The notes: generated by a model from the sequence alone, not told the origin. A stretch of DNA of 64,000 nt from Serratia marcescens (GCF_006715005.1 NZ_VFMJ01000001.1:4774001-4838000), one strand, 5' to 3'. Shown: positions 1 to 8,834, numbered from the stretch's first letter. A program made the numbers and translations.

Positions 1-506
1 CCGGGCAGCGGTTGCCATTGCCCGATAAAATCGGGGCCGATCTGCGCCAGCCGCTGTTTAACCGCCGGCAACAGGCAGGAGATATGAATATGCAGCTGGT
101 TTTGCGTACGACCATATTCCGAGTTGATCGCCAGTGAAATATCGCCGTCGTCGATCGGTTTGCCATAACGTTCCGCCATCACGTGGCGCGCGCCCCAGGC
201 CTGCGCGAAGAAATTCGGCGTGGCGGCGTCCAGCACCGCCGGGCTTTCGATACCGGTGATTTTGGCGCTGGGCATCAGCAGATATTGCAGTGGTCCGTTG
301 CGATCTTTAAACACCACGAAACCGGCCTGCACATCCACCTGCGCGCAGGGCGCCGGGTTGTCATGCGCCTGCTGATTGGGCAGGCATTGCTGGCTGACGA
401 TGCGCCACAGCGCATCGGGATGGTCGGGCTTCAACCCGTAATAGAGCGCGATGGCGAGAGCCGCCAGCAGCGCAACGCAGACAAATACCCCACGACGCAG
501 AGACAT
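1..506 (-). CDS. cdh: CDP-diacylglycerol pyrophosphatase, 3' end outside window
   Basis: This gene encodes the inner-membrane hydrolase that splits CDP-diacylglycerol into phosphatidate and CMP. The reading frame begins with ATG at 504-506 and runs off the left edge, so about 168 codons are present. The N-terminus (MSLRRGVFVCVALLAALAIA) is one signal-anchor helix. Next come the family block QQCLPNQQAHDNPAPC, the stretch FVVFKDRNGPLQYLLMPS, and the HIT-like His triad in the context QNQLHIHISC. These match E. coli Cdh as I remember it. The catalytic His motif lies inside the window; the last third is missing only because the window ends. Confidence 0.9.
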   Translation of the reverse strand, partial: MSLRRGVFVCVALLAALAIALYYGLKPDHPDALWRIVSQQCLPNQQAHDNPAPCAQVDVQAGFVVFKDRNGPLQYLLMPSAKITGIESPAVLDAATPNFFAQAWGARHVMAERYGKPIDDGDISLAINSEYGRTQNQLHIHISCLLPAVKQRLAQIGPDFIGQWQPLP

Positions 507-575
507 CGGCCGATCCTGTTACCGAGAGAAACGACCAGCATAGCCCGGTTTTATGACAGGAAACGAACAACGCGT

Positions 576-602
576 GCGGCCCCCCACAGTGAGGGGGGCC
601 GC
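576..602 (-). terminator. Rho-independent terminator of yhjE
   Basis: A perfect 10-bp inverted repeat (GCGGCCCCCC / GGGGGGCCGC) with a 7-nt loop lies 7 nt past the yhjE stop. The T-tract on the leftward strand is poor, so it may act mainly as a 3'-end stabilising hairpin. Confidence 0.65.
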
Positions 603-608
603 AGGGGA

Positions 609-1931
609 TCACAGCGACTGGTGGCGGGTTTCTTTCATCAGCAGCAGGGCCAGCAGCGTCAGCCCGGCCATTGCGGCCAGGTACATGCCGACGTAGAACA
701 GCCCGTAGTGGGCCGCTAGCCAGGTGGCGATATAAGGCGCCACGGACGCGCCGAGAATAGACGCGACGTTGTAGGAGAACGATGCGCCGGTATAGCGCAC
801 TTCGGTCGGGAACAGCTCCGGCAGCAGCGCGCCCATCGGGCCAAAGGTCAGCCCCATGATGCTCAGGCCGCACAGCAGGAAGCCCATCACCAGCGCCTGG
901 TTGCCGGAACCCAGCAGGGTCGGGAACAGGAACGCGAAGCCGATCATCAGCAGGGTAATGGCGATCATGGTCTTGCGGCGGCCGAACGCGTCCGCCAGCA
1001 GGCCGGCGATCGGCACCATCACGCCGAAACCGATCACCGCCACCATCAGCATCCACAGGAAGCTGTTGCGGGAGTAGCCGAGGCCCAGCGGCTGCGGCGC
1101 GGTGCCATAGGTCATCGAATACACCGTCATCAGATAAAACAGCGTGTAGGTCGCCAGCATGATGAAGGTGCCGAGGATGGTGGCTTTCAGATGCTTGCTC
1201 AGCAGCGTGCCGAGCGGCACTTTCACCTGTTTGCCGGCCTTGGCCACTTTGGCGAACACCGGCGTTTCATGCAGCGATACCCGAACGTACAGGCCAATCA
1301 GCACCAGCGCGGCGGAGAGGATGAACGGCACGCGCCAGCCCCATTCCATAAACTGCTGGTCGCTCAGCAGCCAGGAGAGCAGCAGGAAGGTGCCGTTAGC
1401 AAAGAAGAAGCCGATCGGCGCGCCCAACTGGGGGAAGGAGCCGTACAGCGCGCGCTTTTTGGCCGGTGCGTTCTCCGTCGCCAGCAGAGCGGCGCCGCCC
1501 CATTCGCCGCCAAGCCCCAGGCCCTGCCCGAAGCGCGCCAGCGCCAGCAGGATAGGGGCGAAGATGCCGATGGTTTCATAGCTCGGCAGCAGGCCGATCA
1601 GCACGGTGGAAATCCCCATGGTCAGCAGCGAGGCGACCAGCGTCACCTTGCGCCCCACGCGATCGCCGAAGTGCCCGAACAGCGCAGAGCCGATAGGGCG
1701 TGCGACAAAGGCGACGGCGAAGGTGGCCAGCGACTGCAGCGTCGCGGTGGTCGGGTCGCCCTGTGGGAAGAAAATATGCGGGAACACGATCACCGCGGCG
1801 GTGGCGTAGATGTAGAAGTCGAAGAACTCGATGGCGGTACCGACCAGCGAGGCGACGATGACCTTCCCGCGGGAGTTCACCGGTGTGGACGCGTCGTCGG
1901 CGTCGAGTGGGGGTGCGATGGTGGCTTGCAT
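609..1931 (-). CDS. yhjE: MFS transporter, metabolite:H+ symporter family (YhjE)
   Basis: This is a 440-aa inner-membrane major facilitator of the metabolite:H+ symporter group (relatives ShiA, ProP, KgtP). It has about 12 hydrophobic segments. The family signatures are visible: GTAIEFFDFYIYATAA in helix 1, FGHFGDRVGRK in the 2-3 loop, ARFGQGLGLGGEWGGAAL in helix 4, and the mirrored ADAFGRRKTM loop in the second half. The length and near-identical blocks, including the C-terminal KETRHQSL, match E. coli YhjE. The substrate is unknown in E. coli and nothing here identifies it. The gene is followed by a hairpin at 576-602 and preceded by yhjD on the same strand with its own terminator, so it is probably monocistronic. 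Confidence 0.93.
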   Translation of the reverse strand: MQATIAPPLDADDASTPVNSRGKVIVASLVGTAIEFFDFYIYATAAVIVFPHIFFPQGDPTTATLQSLATFAVAFVARPIGSALFGHFGDRVGRKVTLVASLLTMGISTVLIGLLPSYETIGIFAPILLALARFGQGLGLGGEWGGAALLATENAPAKKRALYGSFPQLGAPIGFFFANGTFLLLSWLLSDQQFMEWGWRVPFILSAALVLIGLYVRVSLHETPVFAKVAKAGKQVKVPLGTLLSKHLKATILGTFIMLATYTLFYLMTVYSMTYGTAPQPLGLGYSRNSFLWMLMVAVIGFGVMVPIAGLLADAFGRRKTMIAITLLMIGFAFLFPTLLGSGNQALVMGFLLCGLSIMGLTFGPMGALLPELFPTEVRYTGASFSYNVASILGASVAPYIATWLAAHYGLFYVGMYLAAMAGLTLLALLLMKETRHQSL

Positions 1932-2215
1932 AATATTTCTTATTGTTGGAAGGGGTAAAAATCCATCTTAGTGACAGCATTCGGCCTTTTCAACGCGGGA
2001 ACTTTGGGCAATGGCCCCGCTAACCGGTTAAAAAGACTAATGTTTTATCTGGCTTCTTTTCTGCAGCGTTAAACGTTGAGAAAGGGCTTTCGTGCAGAGG
2101 GAATGGCTGTAAAAGCGGCAAAGAAAAGTGAGTGTGCAGTTTGTTATGCTGGTTTTTCGGATCGCATACCGCGTTATTTAGACGTATTGACTGGTTTTCT
2201 GGTTTATATATAGAT
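1932..2215. other. Intergenic region yhjE-yhjD
   Basis: With the terminator to its right, this makes about 330 bp between the yhjE start and the yhjD stop. It should carry the yhjE promoter on the leftward strand. I see AT-rich runs but no hexamer pair good enough to call, and no plausible small gene. Confidence 0.5.
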
Positions 2216-2246
2216 GAAAATGCCGGCGAGTGCGATAACACCGGCA
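2216..2246 (-). terminator. Terminator of yhjD
   Basis: Read leftward, TGCCGG and CCGGCA arms flank a 14-nt loop and are followed by TTTTC, 14 nt past the yhjD stop codon. Confidence 0.55.
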
Positions 2247-2259
2247 CGATTGCATGGCT

Positions 2260-3279
2260 TCAGCGCGCCGGCGGTTCGCGTTCCGGCAACGCTTTGTCGC
2301 CTTTGTAGTCGGCGGTGGCGATCCAGGCGGCGCAAAACAGCGTCAAACGGGCGAAGAAGTAGAAGAACGCCATCAGCCCGATCACCGATCCGAAGGCCGC
2401 GCCAGAAGGCGACTTCGCCACCTGCGGCAGCGTCATGGTCATCACGAACTTGATCACCTCAAAGCCGATGGCGGCGAGCAAGGTACCGCGCAGCAGCGCT
2501 TTTTTCTTCGGTTTGTGGCGCGGCAGCATCCAGAAAATCCACAGGAACAGCAGATAGTTGGCGAAAATCGAGATCGACAGCGCGATCAGCGTCAGCGCCG
2601 GCCGCAGCCATTCGATGCCGTCCAGCCCCAGCGCATTGACGATCGCCGCCTGCGCCGACCCGGCGACCGAGGTCAGCGACAGCGTAATGATCAGCGCGAC
2701 CACCAGGCCGGTCAACGAGATGAAGTCGCGGGTGTACTTGAAGTAGATTTTCTCCTGATCCTGCGGATTGCGCTCCCAGACATCGCGCGACTGCGCGCGG
2801 ATCGCCTCGCGCAGGTTGCCCATCCAACTGATGCCGGAATAGAGCGCCAGCGCCAGGCCGGTCAATCCCACGGTGGTACGCTGTTGAATGGCGGTGTTTA
2901 CGGTGTTCTTCAGCGTGCTGGCCAGCGTCGGATCGCTGATGCTGCCGACGATGCGGTTGATCAACCGGGCCAGCAGATCCGGGTTTGAGGCCAGCACGAA
3001 GCCGGCGGCGGCGAACGACACCATCAGGATCGGGATCAGCGAGAGGAAGGAAAAATAGGTGATGGCGGCGCCGAACTGGCTACCCAGCCGATCGTTAAAG
3101 CGTTCGGCGGCGCGCAGCAGGTGCGCCACGCTCGGCCAGGCTTTGATGCGTTCAATCAGACGTGAAAAGCCGCCGATGCGGCGGTCGAGGGTCTCATGGC
3201 CGGTCTTGATGGCGATAAGCGGCTTCGGCGGCGTGTCTTGTGCGGGCTGGCGGTGTTCCTGGTCTGGTCCTGTAGGCAT
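2260..3279 (-). CDS. yhjD: Inner membrane protein YhjD (YihY/BrkB family)
   Basis: This 339-aa polytopic inner-membrane protein matches E. coli YhjD in length and in long blocks: RFNDRLGSQFGAAITYFSFLS, SFAAAGFVLASNPDLL, the NTVNTAIQQRTTVGLTGL segment and a C-terminal GLMAFFYFFARLTLFCAAW helix. The family (BrkB/YihY/UPF0761) has about six helices. In E. coli, altered YhjD can bypass the need for late lipid A acylation and Kdo, which links it to lipid export; that is literature knowledge, not sequence evidence. The start is an ATG 20 nt downstream of the GTTAACG stretch. A TATAAT box lies about 45 bp upstream. Confidence 0.93.
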   Translation of the reverse strand: MPTGPDQEHRQPAQDTPPKPLIAIKTGHETLDRRIGGFSRLIERIKAWPSVAHLLRAAERFNDRLGSQFGAAITYFSFLSLIPILMVSFAAAGFVLASNPDLLARLINRIVGSISDPTLASTLKNTVNTAIQQRTTVGLTGLALALYSGISWMGNLREAIRAQSRDVWERNPQDQEKIYFKYTRDFISLTGLVVALIITLSLTSVAGSAQAAIVNALGLDGIEWLRPALTLIALSISIFANYLLFLWIFWMLPRHKPKKKALLRGTLLAAIGFEVIKFVMTMTLPQVAKSPSGAAFGSVIGLMAFFYFFARLTLFCAAWIATADYKGDKALPEREPPAR

Positions 3280-3323
3280 TACTTCACGATATCCTTAACG
3301 TTAAACGGTATGTTTCAGCGTTG

Positions 3324-3352
3324 ATTATAGCCAAAGCCCCGCGGCGTTTTGA
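3324..3352 (-). promoter_or_regulatory. Candidate sigma70 promoter of yhjD
   Basis: On the leftward strand a perfect TATAAT occupies 3324-3329. The best -35 at 17-bp spacing is TCAAAA (3347-3352), only 3 of 6 matches. A GC-rich inverted repeat (3336-3362) overlaps the spacer and -35. Confidence 0.4.
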
Positions 3353-3398
3353 GCGCCGGGGCGGCAAACGGTCATTTTCCGAGCTTAGCGCGTTAGCG

Positions 3399-3471
3399 CC
3401 CGGCATGAAATGCCGGGGAGGGACCGATAGGTAAAATTCCTATGAAAACCCCGTGGCGCCTCGGTTTTTTT
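3399..3471 (+). promoter_or_regulatory. Structured rpfF leader ending in a terminator-like U-tract
   Basis: A perfect 8-bp hairpin (CCCGGCAT-GAA-ATGCCGGG, 3399-3417) is followed by an ATAGG/CCTAT hairpin. That hairpin sits inside an outer ACCGA (3423-3427)/TCGGT (3461-3465) stem, and T7 follows directly. A competing AACC/GGTT stem also ends at the T-run. yhjD is transcribed away from here, so no upstream gene needs a rightward terminator. It is either an attenuator in the rpfF leader (start codon about 150 nt downstream) or the end of a small RNA. No known riboswitch consensus was recognised. Confidence 0.4.
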
Positions 3472-3621
3472 CACTTCCCTACCTCCAATTTTTATCTGTT
3501 TCGTCGGTGAGAAAGCGTTTACTCATGATGTGGCGTCGCGCTTTTGCCGCTCGCCGCTCCGCTGCAGCCGTAGGGGCTGGAACGGTCTCATCCGTCATCA
3601 ACAGAAAAACTGGAAGGTCTT

Positions 3622-4488
3622 ATGAAATTGCTTAATCACCCCACCTGTCGTCCGTTTACCGAAGCGGGCAATCTGTCGCAGCTGTCCGCTTATTATGAAG
3701 AGGAGCGGCACATCATGTGGATGCTGCTGCGCGCCGCGCCGCGCCCCTGCTTCAACCAGGCGCTGATCGAAGACATCATGACGCTGGCGCAGGCGGCGAA
3801 GGAGTCTTCGCTGCGGTTCGATTTCTGGGTTACCGGATCGCTGGTGCCGAACATGTTCAACGTCGGCGGCGATCTGCAGTTCTTCGCCGAAGCGATCAAA
3901 AACCGCAAGCGTGAGGCGATGATGGCCTACGCGCGCGCCTGCATCGACTGCGTGCATGCGGCGGCGCGCGGTTTCGATACCGGTGCGATCAGCATTGCGA
4001 TGATTGAAGGCAGCGCGTTGGGCGGCGGTTTTGAAGCGGCGCTGGCGCACCATTTCGTGCTGGCGCAGAACAATGCACGCATGGGGTTTCCGGAGATCGC
4101 GTTCAACCTGTTTCCCGGTATGGGCGGTTACTCGCTGGTGGCACGCAAGGCGGGCATGCGCTTGGCCGAGGAGCTGATTTGGGGCGGCGAGTCGCACACC
4201 GCAGAGTGGTTCGAGAGCCGTGGGCTGGTAGATCAGCTGTTCCAGCCCGGCGACGCCTACATGGCGACGCGCACCTTCATCGATACCATCCGGCCGAAAC
4301 TCAACGGCATGCGCGCCATGTTGCGGGCGCGTCAGCGCGTGTTGCAGCTGACGCGTTCCGAGCTGATGGACATTACCGAAGATTGGGTACATTCGGCCTT
4401 TACCATTGAGGAAAAAGACCGCGCCTACATCGAGCGGCTGGTGATGTTGCAGGATCGTCATACCCTGAATCTGCGTCGTGCCGGCTAA
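3622..4488 (+). CDS. rpfF: DSF-type signal synthase RpfF (crotonase fold)
   Basis: A 288-aa crotonase-superfamily enzyme that, by homology, makes a cis-2-unsaturated fatty acid signal (DSF/BDSF family) from acyl-ACP through dehydratase and thioesterase steps in the cytoplasm. Crotonase hallmarks are MIEGSALGGGFEAALA (about 128-141) and GFPEIAFNLFPGMGGYS (about 155-171). Glu138 and Glu158 sit where the two catalytic glutamates of Xanthomonas RpfF lie (Glu141/Glu161 there, from memory). The length equals the RpfF family. The ATG is preceded by GGAAGG at 5-nt spacing. It converges on rpfR with 16 bp between the stops, the partner gene expected for a Cronobacter/Burkholderia-type RpfF/RpfR system. 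A plain enoyl-CoA hydratase is less likely given the sequence style and partner. Confidence 0.88.
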   Translation: MKLLNHPTCRPFTEAGNLSQLSAYYEEERHIMWMLLRAAPRPCFNQALIEDIMTLAQAAKESSLRFDFWVTGSLVPNMFNVGGDLQFFAEAIKNRKREAMMAYARACIDCVHAAARGFDTGAISIAMIEGSALGGGFEAALAHHFVLAQNNARMGFPEIAFNLFPGMGGYSLVARKAGMRLAEELIWGGESHTAEWFESRGLVDQLFQPGDAYMATRTFIDTIRPKLNGMRAMLRARQRVLQLTRSELMDITEDWVHSAFTIEEKDRAYIERLVMLQDRHTLNLRRAG

Positions 4489-4504
4489 CGTTAACGCGCC
4501 CGCC

Positions 4505-6499
4505 TCACGCGGAGGGTGAGTGCGGGCGATAGGACTGCAGCCAATGCTCCAGCTGTTCCGGGAGCATTGGCCGCGCAAACAGAAAGCCCTGTTTTTCGTC
4601 CACGCCGACCTCGTCGAGGAAGTGATTTTCGCTCTCGGTCTCCACCCCTTCGGCGATCACCCGGAAGGCCAACGCCTCCGCCGCCGCAACGATCGCGCGT
4701 ACCAGCGATTGCGATACCGGGTTGAAATTCACCCCGCGCACGAAGCTTTTATCCAGCTTGATGGCGTCCAGCGGAATACGCGCCAGCTGCGCCAGCGACG
4801 AATAGCCGGTGCCGAAGTCGTCGAGATGTACCTGCGCGCCCAGTTCACGCAGCCGGGTGATCAGCGCGCGTGCGCGGTTCTCGTCTTCAATCAGGCTGCT
4901 TTCGGTCAACTCGAAGTCCAACAGACAAGGGGCCATGCGGTGACGGCGCAGCACGCCGAGCAGATCGTTGACGATGCCGTCGTCGGCCAGCTGCCGGGCG
5001 GAGAGGTTGACCGCCACCCGCAGATTCAGTCCCTGCTCTTGCCACTGCGCCGCCTGGCCGGCGGCGGTCTGCAGCACCCATTGGCCCAGCGGGCCGATCA
5101 GGCCGGACTCTTCGGCATAGGAGATGAACTGCAGCGGCGGGATCAGGCCGCGCTCCGGCGAATCCCAGCGCACCAGCGCTTCCACGCTGTGCACTTCACC
5201 GCTGCGTGCGTCGATTTTCGGCTGGTAATACAGCACCAGCTGATTTTGCTCCAGGCCTTTGCGCAGATTGGTGTCCAGCCACATGTATTCGGCGACGCGC
5301 TTGTTCATCTCCGGCGAAAAGACGGTATAGGTGCGTTTGCCGTGCTCCTTGGCGACGTACATGGCGGTATCGGCGCTGCGGATCAGGCTGTCGAGATCGT
5401 TGCCGTGCTCCGGGCACAGCGCGATGCCGATCGAACAGCCGGTATACACCTCAATCAGGCCGATGCGGAAAGGGGTTTTCAGCCTGTCGATGATGCGCTG
5501 CGCCAGCGTTTGCAGGCGCTCGCGATCGGTATGTGGCGCCAGCACCAAGAACTCGTCGCCGCCGAGGCGGGCGAGCACCTGGTCCGGGCTCAGGCAGCCG
5601 AGGATCGCCAGCGCGACTTCGACCAGCAGCCGATCGCCGAACATATGGCCGTAGGCGTCGTTGACCTTCTTGAAGTTGTCGAGATCGAGGTACACCAGGC
5701 CGAAACTCTCTTCGCTGCGCGTGGCGATGGCGTGATTGATCTTATCCTGGATCGCGTTACGGTTCGGTAAGCCGGTGATGAGATCGGTGTTGGCCAGCAC
5801 CCGCAGTCGCTCTTGCGCACGGCGCTCTTCGGTGATGTCGGTACCGGAACAGATAAGGTACACCTCGTTCTTGCCGCTGCCGCTGTGCACGAATTTATTG
5901 CGGAACAGGAACAGCCGTTCGCCCTTGACCGTTTTTACCCAGCGTTCCACCTCATAGGACGAACCGTTGCGGAAGAAGCCGGCGATGTTGCGCCGCGAAG
6001 CGGCGGCTTCTTCCGGGCTCATAAACAGCTGGAAAACGTTTTTGCCGATCACTTCGTGTTCGTGCAGCCCGGTGTACTCCTCGCTCAGCCGATTGAAGCG
6101 TTGGATGCGGCCGTGCTGATCGACGATCACGATCACCGAGTTGGCTTCGGATACCACCTGCTCGGCGAAGGAGAGGCCGTGCACCAGATCGCGCGCCACG
6201 GATTGAGTGTCGCTGAAGGCGGAAGCGGTGCCCGCCCATTCGAGATGGTTGACGCGGCGCCCCACCAGATGCAGATGCAGCGGTTCTCCGGCTAGCGTAA
6301 TGGTCAGTTCAAGGCTGGCGGTGACGCCGGTCAGGCGGCGAATTTTCGCCGCTTCCATGGCGCTGAGCGCCACCGCGACGTGGGCTTTGCCCTTAACGGC
6401 GGATAGCTCCAGGGCATTGCTGTCAAACGCCAGCCGCCAGTGGGGGCTTTGGGTGCCGAAGTGGGCGTTAAGAAGCTCAGGGCCTTGGTCTGCGGGCAT
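4505..6499 (-). CDS. rpfR: DSF receptor RpfR: PAS-GGDEF-EAL cyclic-di-GMP enzyme
   Basis: This 664-aa cytoplasmic protein reads, in order: an N-terminal region (about 1-100) corresponding to the RpfF-interaction domain, PAS (about 110-228), GGDEF (about 232-395) and EAL (about 410-655). It is co-linear with E. coli PdeR/YciR. The diguanylate cyclase motif is intact (RLGGDEFLVL, GGDEF at 313-317). So are the phosphodiesterase motifs: EALVRW with Glu440, DDFGTGYSSL at 560-569, EGVE at 617-620 and the terminal QGFLFARP. In RpfR proteins, binding of a cis-2 fatty acid to PAS shifts the balance toward cyclic-di-GMP hydrolysis. Both catalytic sites look competent. The start ATG has GAGGA at 6 nt. 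Its neighbour is the convergent synthase gene rpfF, which supports RpfR over an unpartnered PdeR. Confidence 0.88.
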   Translation of the reverse strand: MPADQGPELLNAHFGTQSPHWRLAFDSNALELSAVKGKAHVAVALSAMEAAKIRRLTGVTASLELTITLAGEPLHLHLVGRRVNHLEWAGTASAFSDTQSVARDLVHGLSFAEQVVSEANSVIVIVDQHGRIQRFNRLSEEYTGLHEHEVIGKNVFQLFMSPEEAAASRRNIAGFFRNGSSYEVERWVKTVKGERLFLFRNKFVHSGSGKNEVYLICSGTDITEERRAQERLRVLANTDLITGLPNRNAIQDKINHAIATRSEESFGLVYLDLDNFKKVNDAYGHMFGDRLLVEVALAILGCLSPDQVLARLGGDEFLVLAPHTDRERLQTLAQRIIDRLKTPFRIGLIEVYTGCSIGIALCPEHGNDLDSLIRSADTAMYVAKEHGKRTYTVFSPEMNKRVAEYMWLDTNLRKGLEQNQLVLYYQPKIDARSGEVHSVEALVRWDSPERGLIPPLQFISYAEESGLIGPLGQWVLQTAAGQAAQWQEQGLNLRVAVNLSARQLADDGIVNDLLGVLRRHRMAPCLLDFELTESSLIEDENRARALITRLRELGAQVHLDDFGTGYSSLAQLARIPLDAIKLDKSFVRGVNFNPVSQSLVRAIVAAAEALAFRVIAEGVETESENHFLDEVGVDEKQGFLFARPMLPEQLEHWLQSYRPHSPSA

Positions 6500-6876
6500 G
6501 ATGATTCCTCAAAAGAGCACGGGCGGCCGGTCAGCACAGCTCCGGGGCAGCCTGTTGGCCCGAAAGTGGTCGCCGTGCGCATCTGTGCATCATATAACAG
6601 GTTTTCACAGGCGAGGCGGGTGATGGAAACTATTATATAAGCAATGATTAGTTTTGCGGTGTAAACGTCACCCGGCGGCCGGCTGTCTTAAAGTGTAGGA
6701 GAACATCGGATCCTGTGATGTTTGTACCGACCTCCCCCGCTATCGGAAAACGGTTGATGCAAGGTTGCCGTGGAGGCGAGTAAATTATAGCGGTGAGGGG
6801 AAAGCGGAAAAATAACTCCACCGGGGGGATTTTTACCGGGAAATTAAAATTTCCATCAAATAAACGCCATCTTCAT
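6500..6876. other. Intergenic region rpfR-spy, left part
   Basis: With the BaeR site and spy leader, the divergent gap is about 535 bp. This part must carry the rpfR promoter. It contains several A/T-rich stretches but no ORF that looks real, and I could not fix -10/-35 elements with confidence. Confidence 0.5.
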
Positions 6877-6894
6877 AGTTTTCTCATAATTGGT
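6877..6894 (+). promoter_or_regulatory. Putative BaeR box upstream of spy
   Basis: The sequence AGTTTTCTCATAATTGGT matches the 3' part of the E. coli BaeR consensus (CATDATTGG) exactly and has the T-rich left end, one base out of register. E. coli spy is controlled by BaeR and CpxR. I found no clear pair of CpxR GTAAA half-sites. Confidence 0.4.
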
Positions 6895-7035
6895 GAATAA
6901 ATCCGAGACGGGTTTTAAAAAGTTTACACACCCTCGCATTACTTGAATTTTATCAGCCTATTATTATCTCCGACGACGAATGAGCCTGTTAACGTACAGC
7001 GCTCCTGATGAAGAAAAACTTTTAAGGAAATGATT

Positions 7036-7524
7036 ATGCGTAAATTGACGGCTTTATTTATTGCTTCCACGCTGGCTCTGGGTTCTGCTTCCGCGGCGTT
7101 TGCTGCAGATACGACGGCACCGGCGGCGGATGCGGCGCCGATGAAAATGATGCATCACAAGGGTGAAGGCAAGGGCGGCCCGTTCGCCGGACTGAACCTG
7201 ACCGAGCAGCAGCGCCAGCAGATGCGCGATATCATGAAAGAGTCGCACCAGAAGCGCGGGCCGGGCATGAAAGAGGAACGCCAGGCGCTGCATAATCTGG
7301 TGGCTGCCGACAGCTTTGACGAAGCGAAGGCGAAAGCGCAAATTGACGCGATCGGCAAAGCGCAATCCGAACGCATGCTGGAACGCGCCAAAGCGGAAAA
7401 TAAAATGTATAACCTGCTGACTCCTGAGCAGAAAAAACAATACAATGAGAATTATCAGAAACGCGAGCAAAAGATGATGGACCATATGAATAAAATGAAG
7501 GAGCAGATGTCCTCCGGTCAGTAA
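7036..7524 (+). CDS. spy: Periplasmic ATP-independent chaperone Spy
   Basis: This 162-aa Spy/CpxP-family protein has a signal peptide (MRKLTALFIASTLALGSASAAFA-AD). Two LTxxQ-type motifs are present (NLTEQQRQQMRDIM and LLTPEQKKQYNENY) around a helical, charged body, the layout of the cradle-shaped Spy dimer. The first 16 residues are nearly the same as E. coli Spy. It prevents aggregation of unfolded envelope proteins and is induced by envelope stress. I placed the start at the second in-frame ATG (7036), because AAGGA at 7024-7028 is 7 nt from it and only 1 nt from the ATG at 7030; using the latter would add two residues. A strong terminator follows. Confidence 0.93.
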   Translation: MRKLTALFIASTLALGSASAAFAADTTAPAADAAPMKMMHHKGEGKGGPFAGLNLTEQQRQQMRDIMKESHQKRGPGMKEERQALHNLVAADSFDEAKAKAQIDAIGKAQSERMLERAKAENKMYNLLTPEQKKQYNENYQKREQKMMDHMNKMKEQMSSGQ

Positions 7525-7542
7525 TATCCGCTCGCGGTGAAT

Positions 7543-7576
7543 AAAAAAGGGCCAGACTATTTGTCTGGCCTTTTTT
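7543..7576. terminator. Bidirectional terminator between spy and the UPF0261 gene
   Basis: GGCCAGAC/GTCTGGCC arms around a short loop are flanked by A6 on the left and T6 on the right, the classic two-way form for convergent genes. Confidence 0.88.
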
Positions 7577-7616
7577 ATTTGGCGTTATCACCGGCAGGTT
7601 CTTCAGTGAGAGATAA

Positions 7617-8834
7617 TCATTCCCCGCCGACAATGTGCCGGAACTGTTCGGCAACGGCCTGTGCAAAGCGCGGGTCATTGATATGGTAAGGCGTTTTTAT
7701 TAACTGGCGTTTATCGGTGGCGTACACCGTCTCCTCCAGCGCTTGGGTAAAGGCGGCCAGCGCCGCCGGATCCCAGAACGGTTGCCCCGGTGCATCCAGA
7801 GCCGACACACCACCCGCCGGGATCACGAAACGCACGTCGCCCGCGCAGGCGTTGATTTTTTCGCCCATCCAACGCCCGATTAACGCGCTTTCCCGCGCGC
7901 TGGTACGCACCAGCGTCACTTGCGGATTGTGATGGTGGCGCAGGCGGTTGGCATAGCGAGCCGGCACCGTATTCGGCGCGCCGAAGTTGATCATGTCGAT
8001 CGCGCCGCAGGAGAGCACGCACGGGATGCCGGTTCGCGCGATGGCCCCGAAACGATCTGCATTACAGGGCAGCATACCGCCAAACAGGTAATCGGCCACT
8101 TCGGTGGTGGTCAAGTCGATGGCGCCGCGCAGTTGGCGGCTATCGATCAGTTTTTCCAGCGCTCTGCCGCCGCTGCCGGTGGCGTGAAACGTCAGGCAAT
8201 CCCATTGCGGCTCAAGGTCGGCAACCAGCGCCTGAATGCAGGGCGTGGTGACGCCAAACATCGTCAGGCCAATCGCGGGCTTGTCGTCGGGATAGTCGAC
8301 GGCGGCGAAGCGTACTGCCCCGGCTATCTGGCGCGCCGCGTTGCCGAGCACCCGTCGCGAGATGCGGTTCAGACCGGCGAGATCGGTGACCGAATACAGC
8401 ATATTGATGTCACTGGCGCCGACATAGGCGGAAACGTCTCCCGCTGCCATGCTTGAGACCATTATTTTCGGTAGGCCGATCGGCAGTTGCTGCATGGCCG
8501 GCGTGATGATGGCGGTGCCGCCGGAGCCGCCCAGACCAAGCAGGGCGGCGATATCGCGGCGCGTCAGGATAAAGCGTTCGAAAGCGATCGCCATGGCCGC
8601 GATCGCCTGGCCGCGACTGGCGCAAAAGACCGCACCGGCGCCTGCCGGATGATGGCGGGCAACGTCCTCTGGGCTGATATCGGCCGGGGAGTCAAACGGC
8701 AGACTACGGGTGGAGAGATCGACGGTTCGTGTGGGTAAATCCAGGCTGGTAATCAGCCGGCGCACATACTCCAACTCTTGTCCTTTGGTATCTGCTGTGG
8801 TAGCAATATAGACAAAATTTGAAGTGTCTTTCAT
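7617..8834 (-). CDS. Tm-1-like ATP-binding domain protein (UPF0261)
   Basis: A 405-aa cytoplasmic protein of the UPF0261/Tm-1 family. Recognisable blocks are [21 protein letters not shown] at the start (the P-loop-less nucleotide fold), the glycine-rich [44 protein letters not shown], and the terminal INDPRFA. The plant homologue Tm-1 binds ATP and inhibits a viral replicase. Fungal and bacterial members are often linked to catabolic clusters, and the chemical role is unknown. The start ATG has AGGAAG at 6 nt. The gene is divergent from a TetR regulator across an operator-like repeat, so it is the likely regulatory target. Confidence 0.85.
   Translation of the reverse strand: MKDTSNFVYIATTADTKGQELEYVRRLITSLDLPTRTVDLSTRSLPFDSPADISPEDVARHHPAGAGAVFCASRGQAIAAMAIAFERFILTRRDIAALLGLGGSGGTAIITPAMQQLPIGLPKIMVSSMAAGDVSAYVGASDINMLYSVTDLAGLNRISRRVLGNAARQIAGAVRFAAVDYPDDKPAIGLTMFGVTTPCIQALVADLEPQWDCLTFHATGSGGRALEKLIDSRQLRGAIDLTTTEVADYLFGGMLPCNADRFGAIARTGIPCVLSCGAIDMINFGAPNTVPARYANRLRHHHNPQVTLVRTSARESALIGRWMGEKINACAGDVRFVIPAGGVSALDAPGQPFWDPAALAAFTQALEETVYATDKRQLIKTPYHINDPRFAQAVAEQFRHIVGGE

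Noticed and set aside
609..1958. Long rightward frames over yhjE and similar long frames over srfB (47899-49473), rpfR (4520-5770) and the usher (59505-61502)
   Set aside because: All are low-complexity antisense shadows of genes with clear family motifs on the other strand.
3399..3471. A cyclic-di-GMP riboswitch in the rpfF leader
   Set aside because: The GEMM core elements I know were not found. The segment is kept as an unassigned structured leader.
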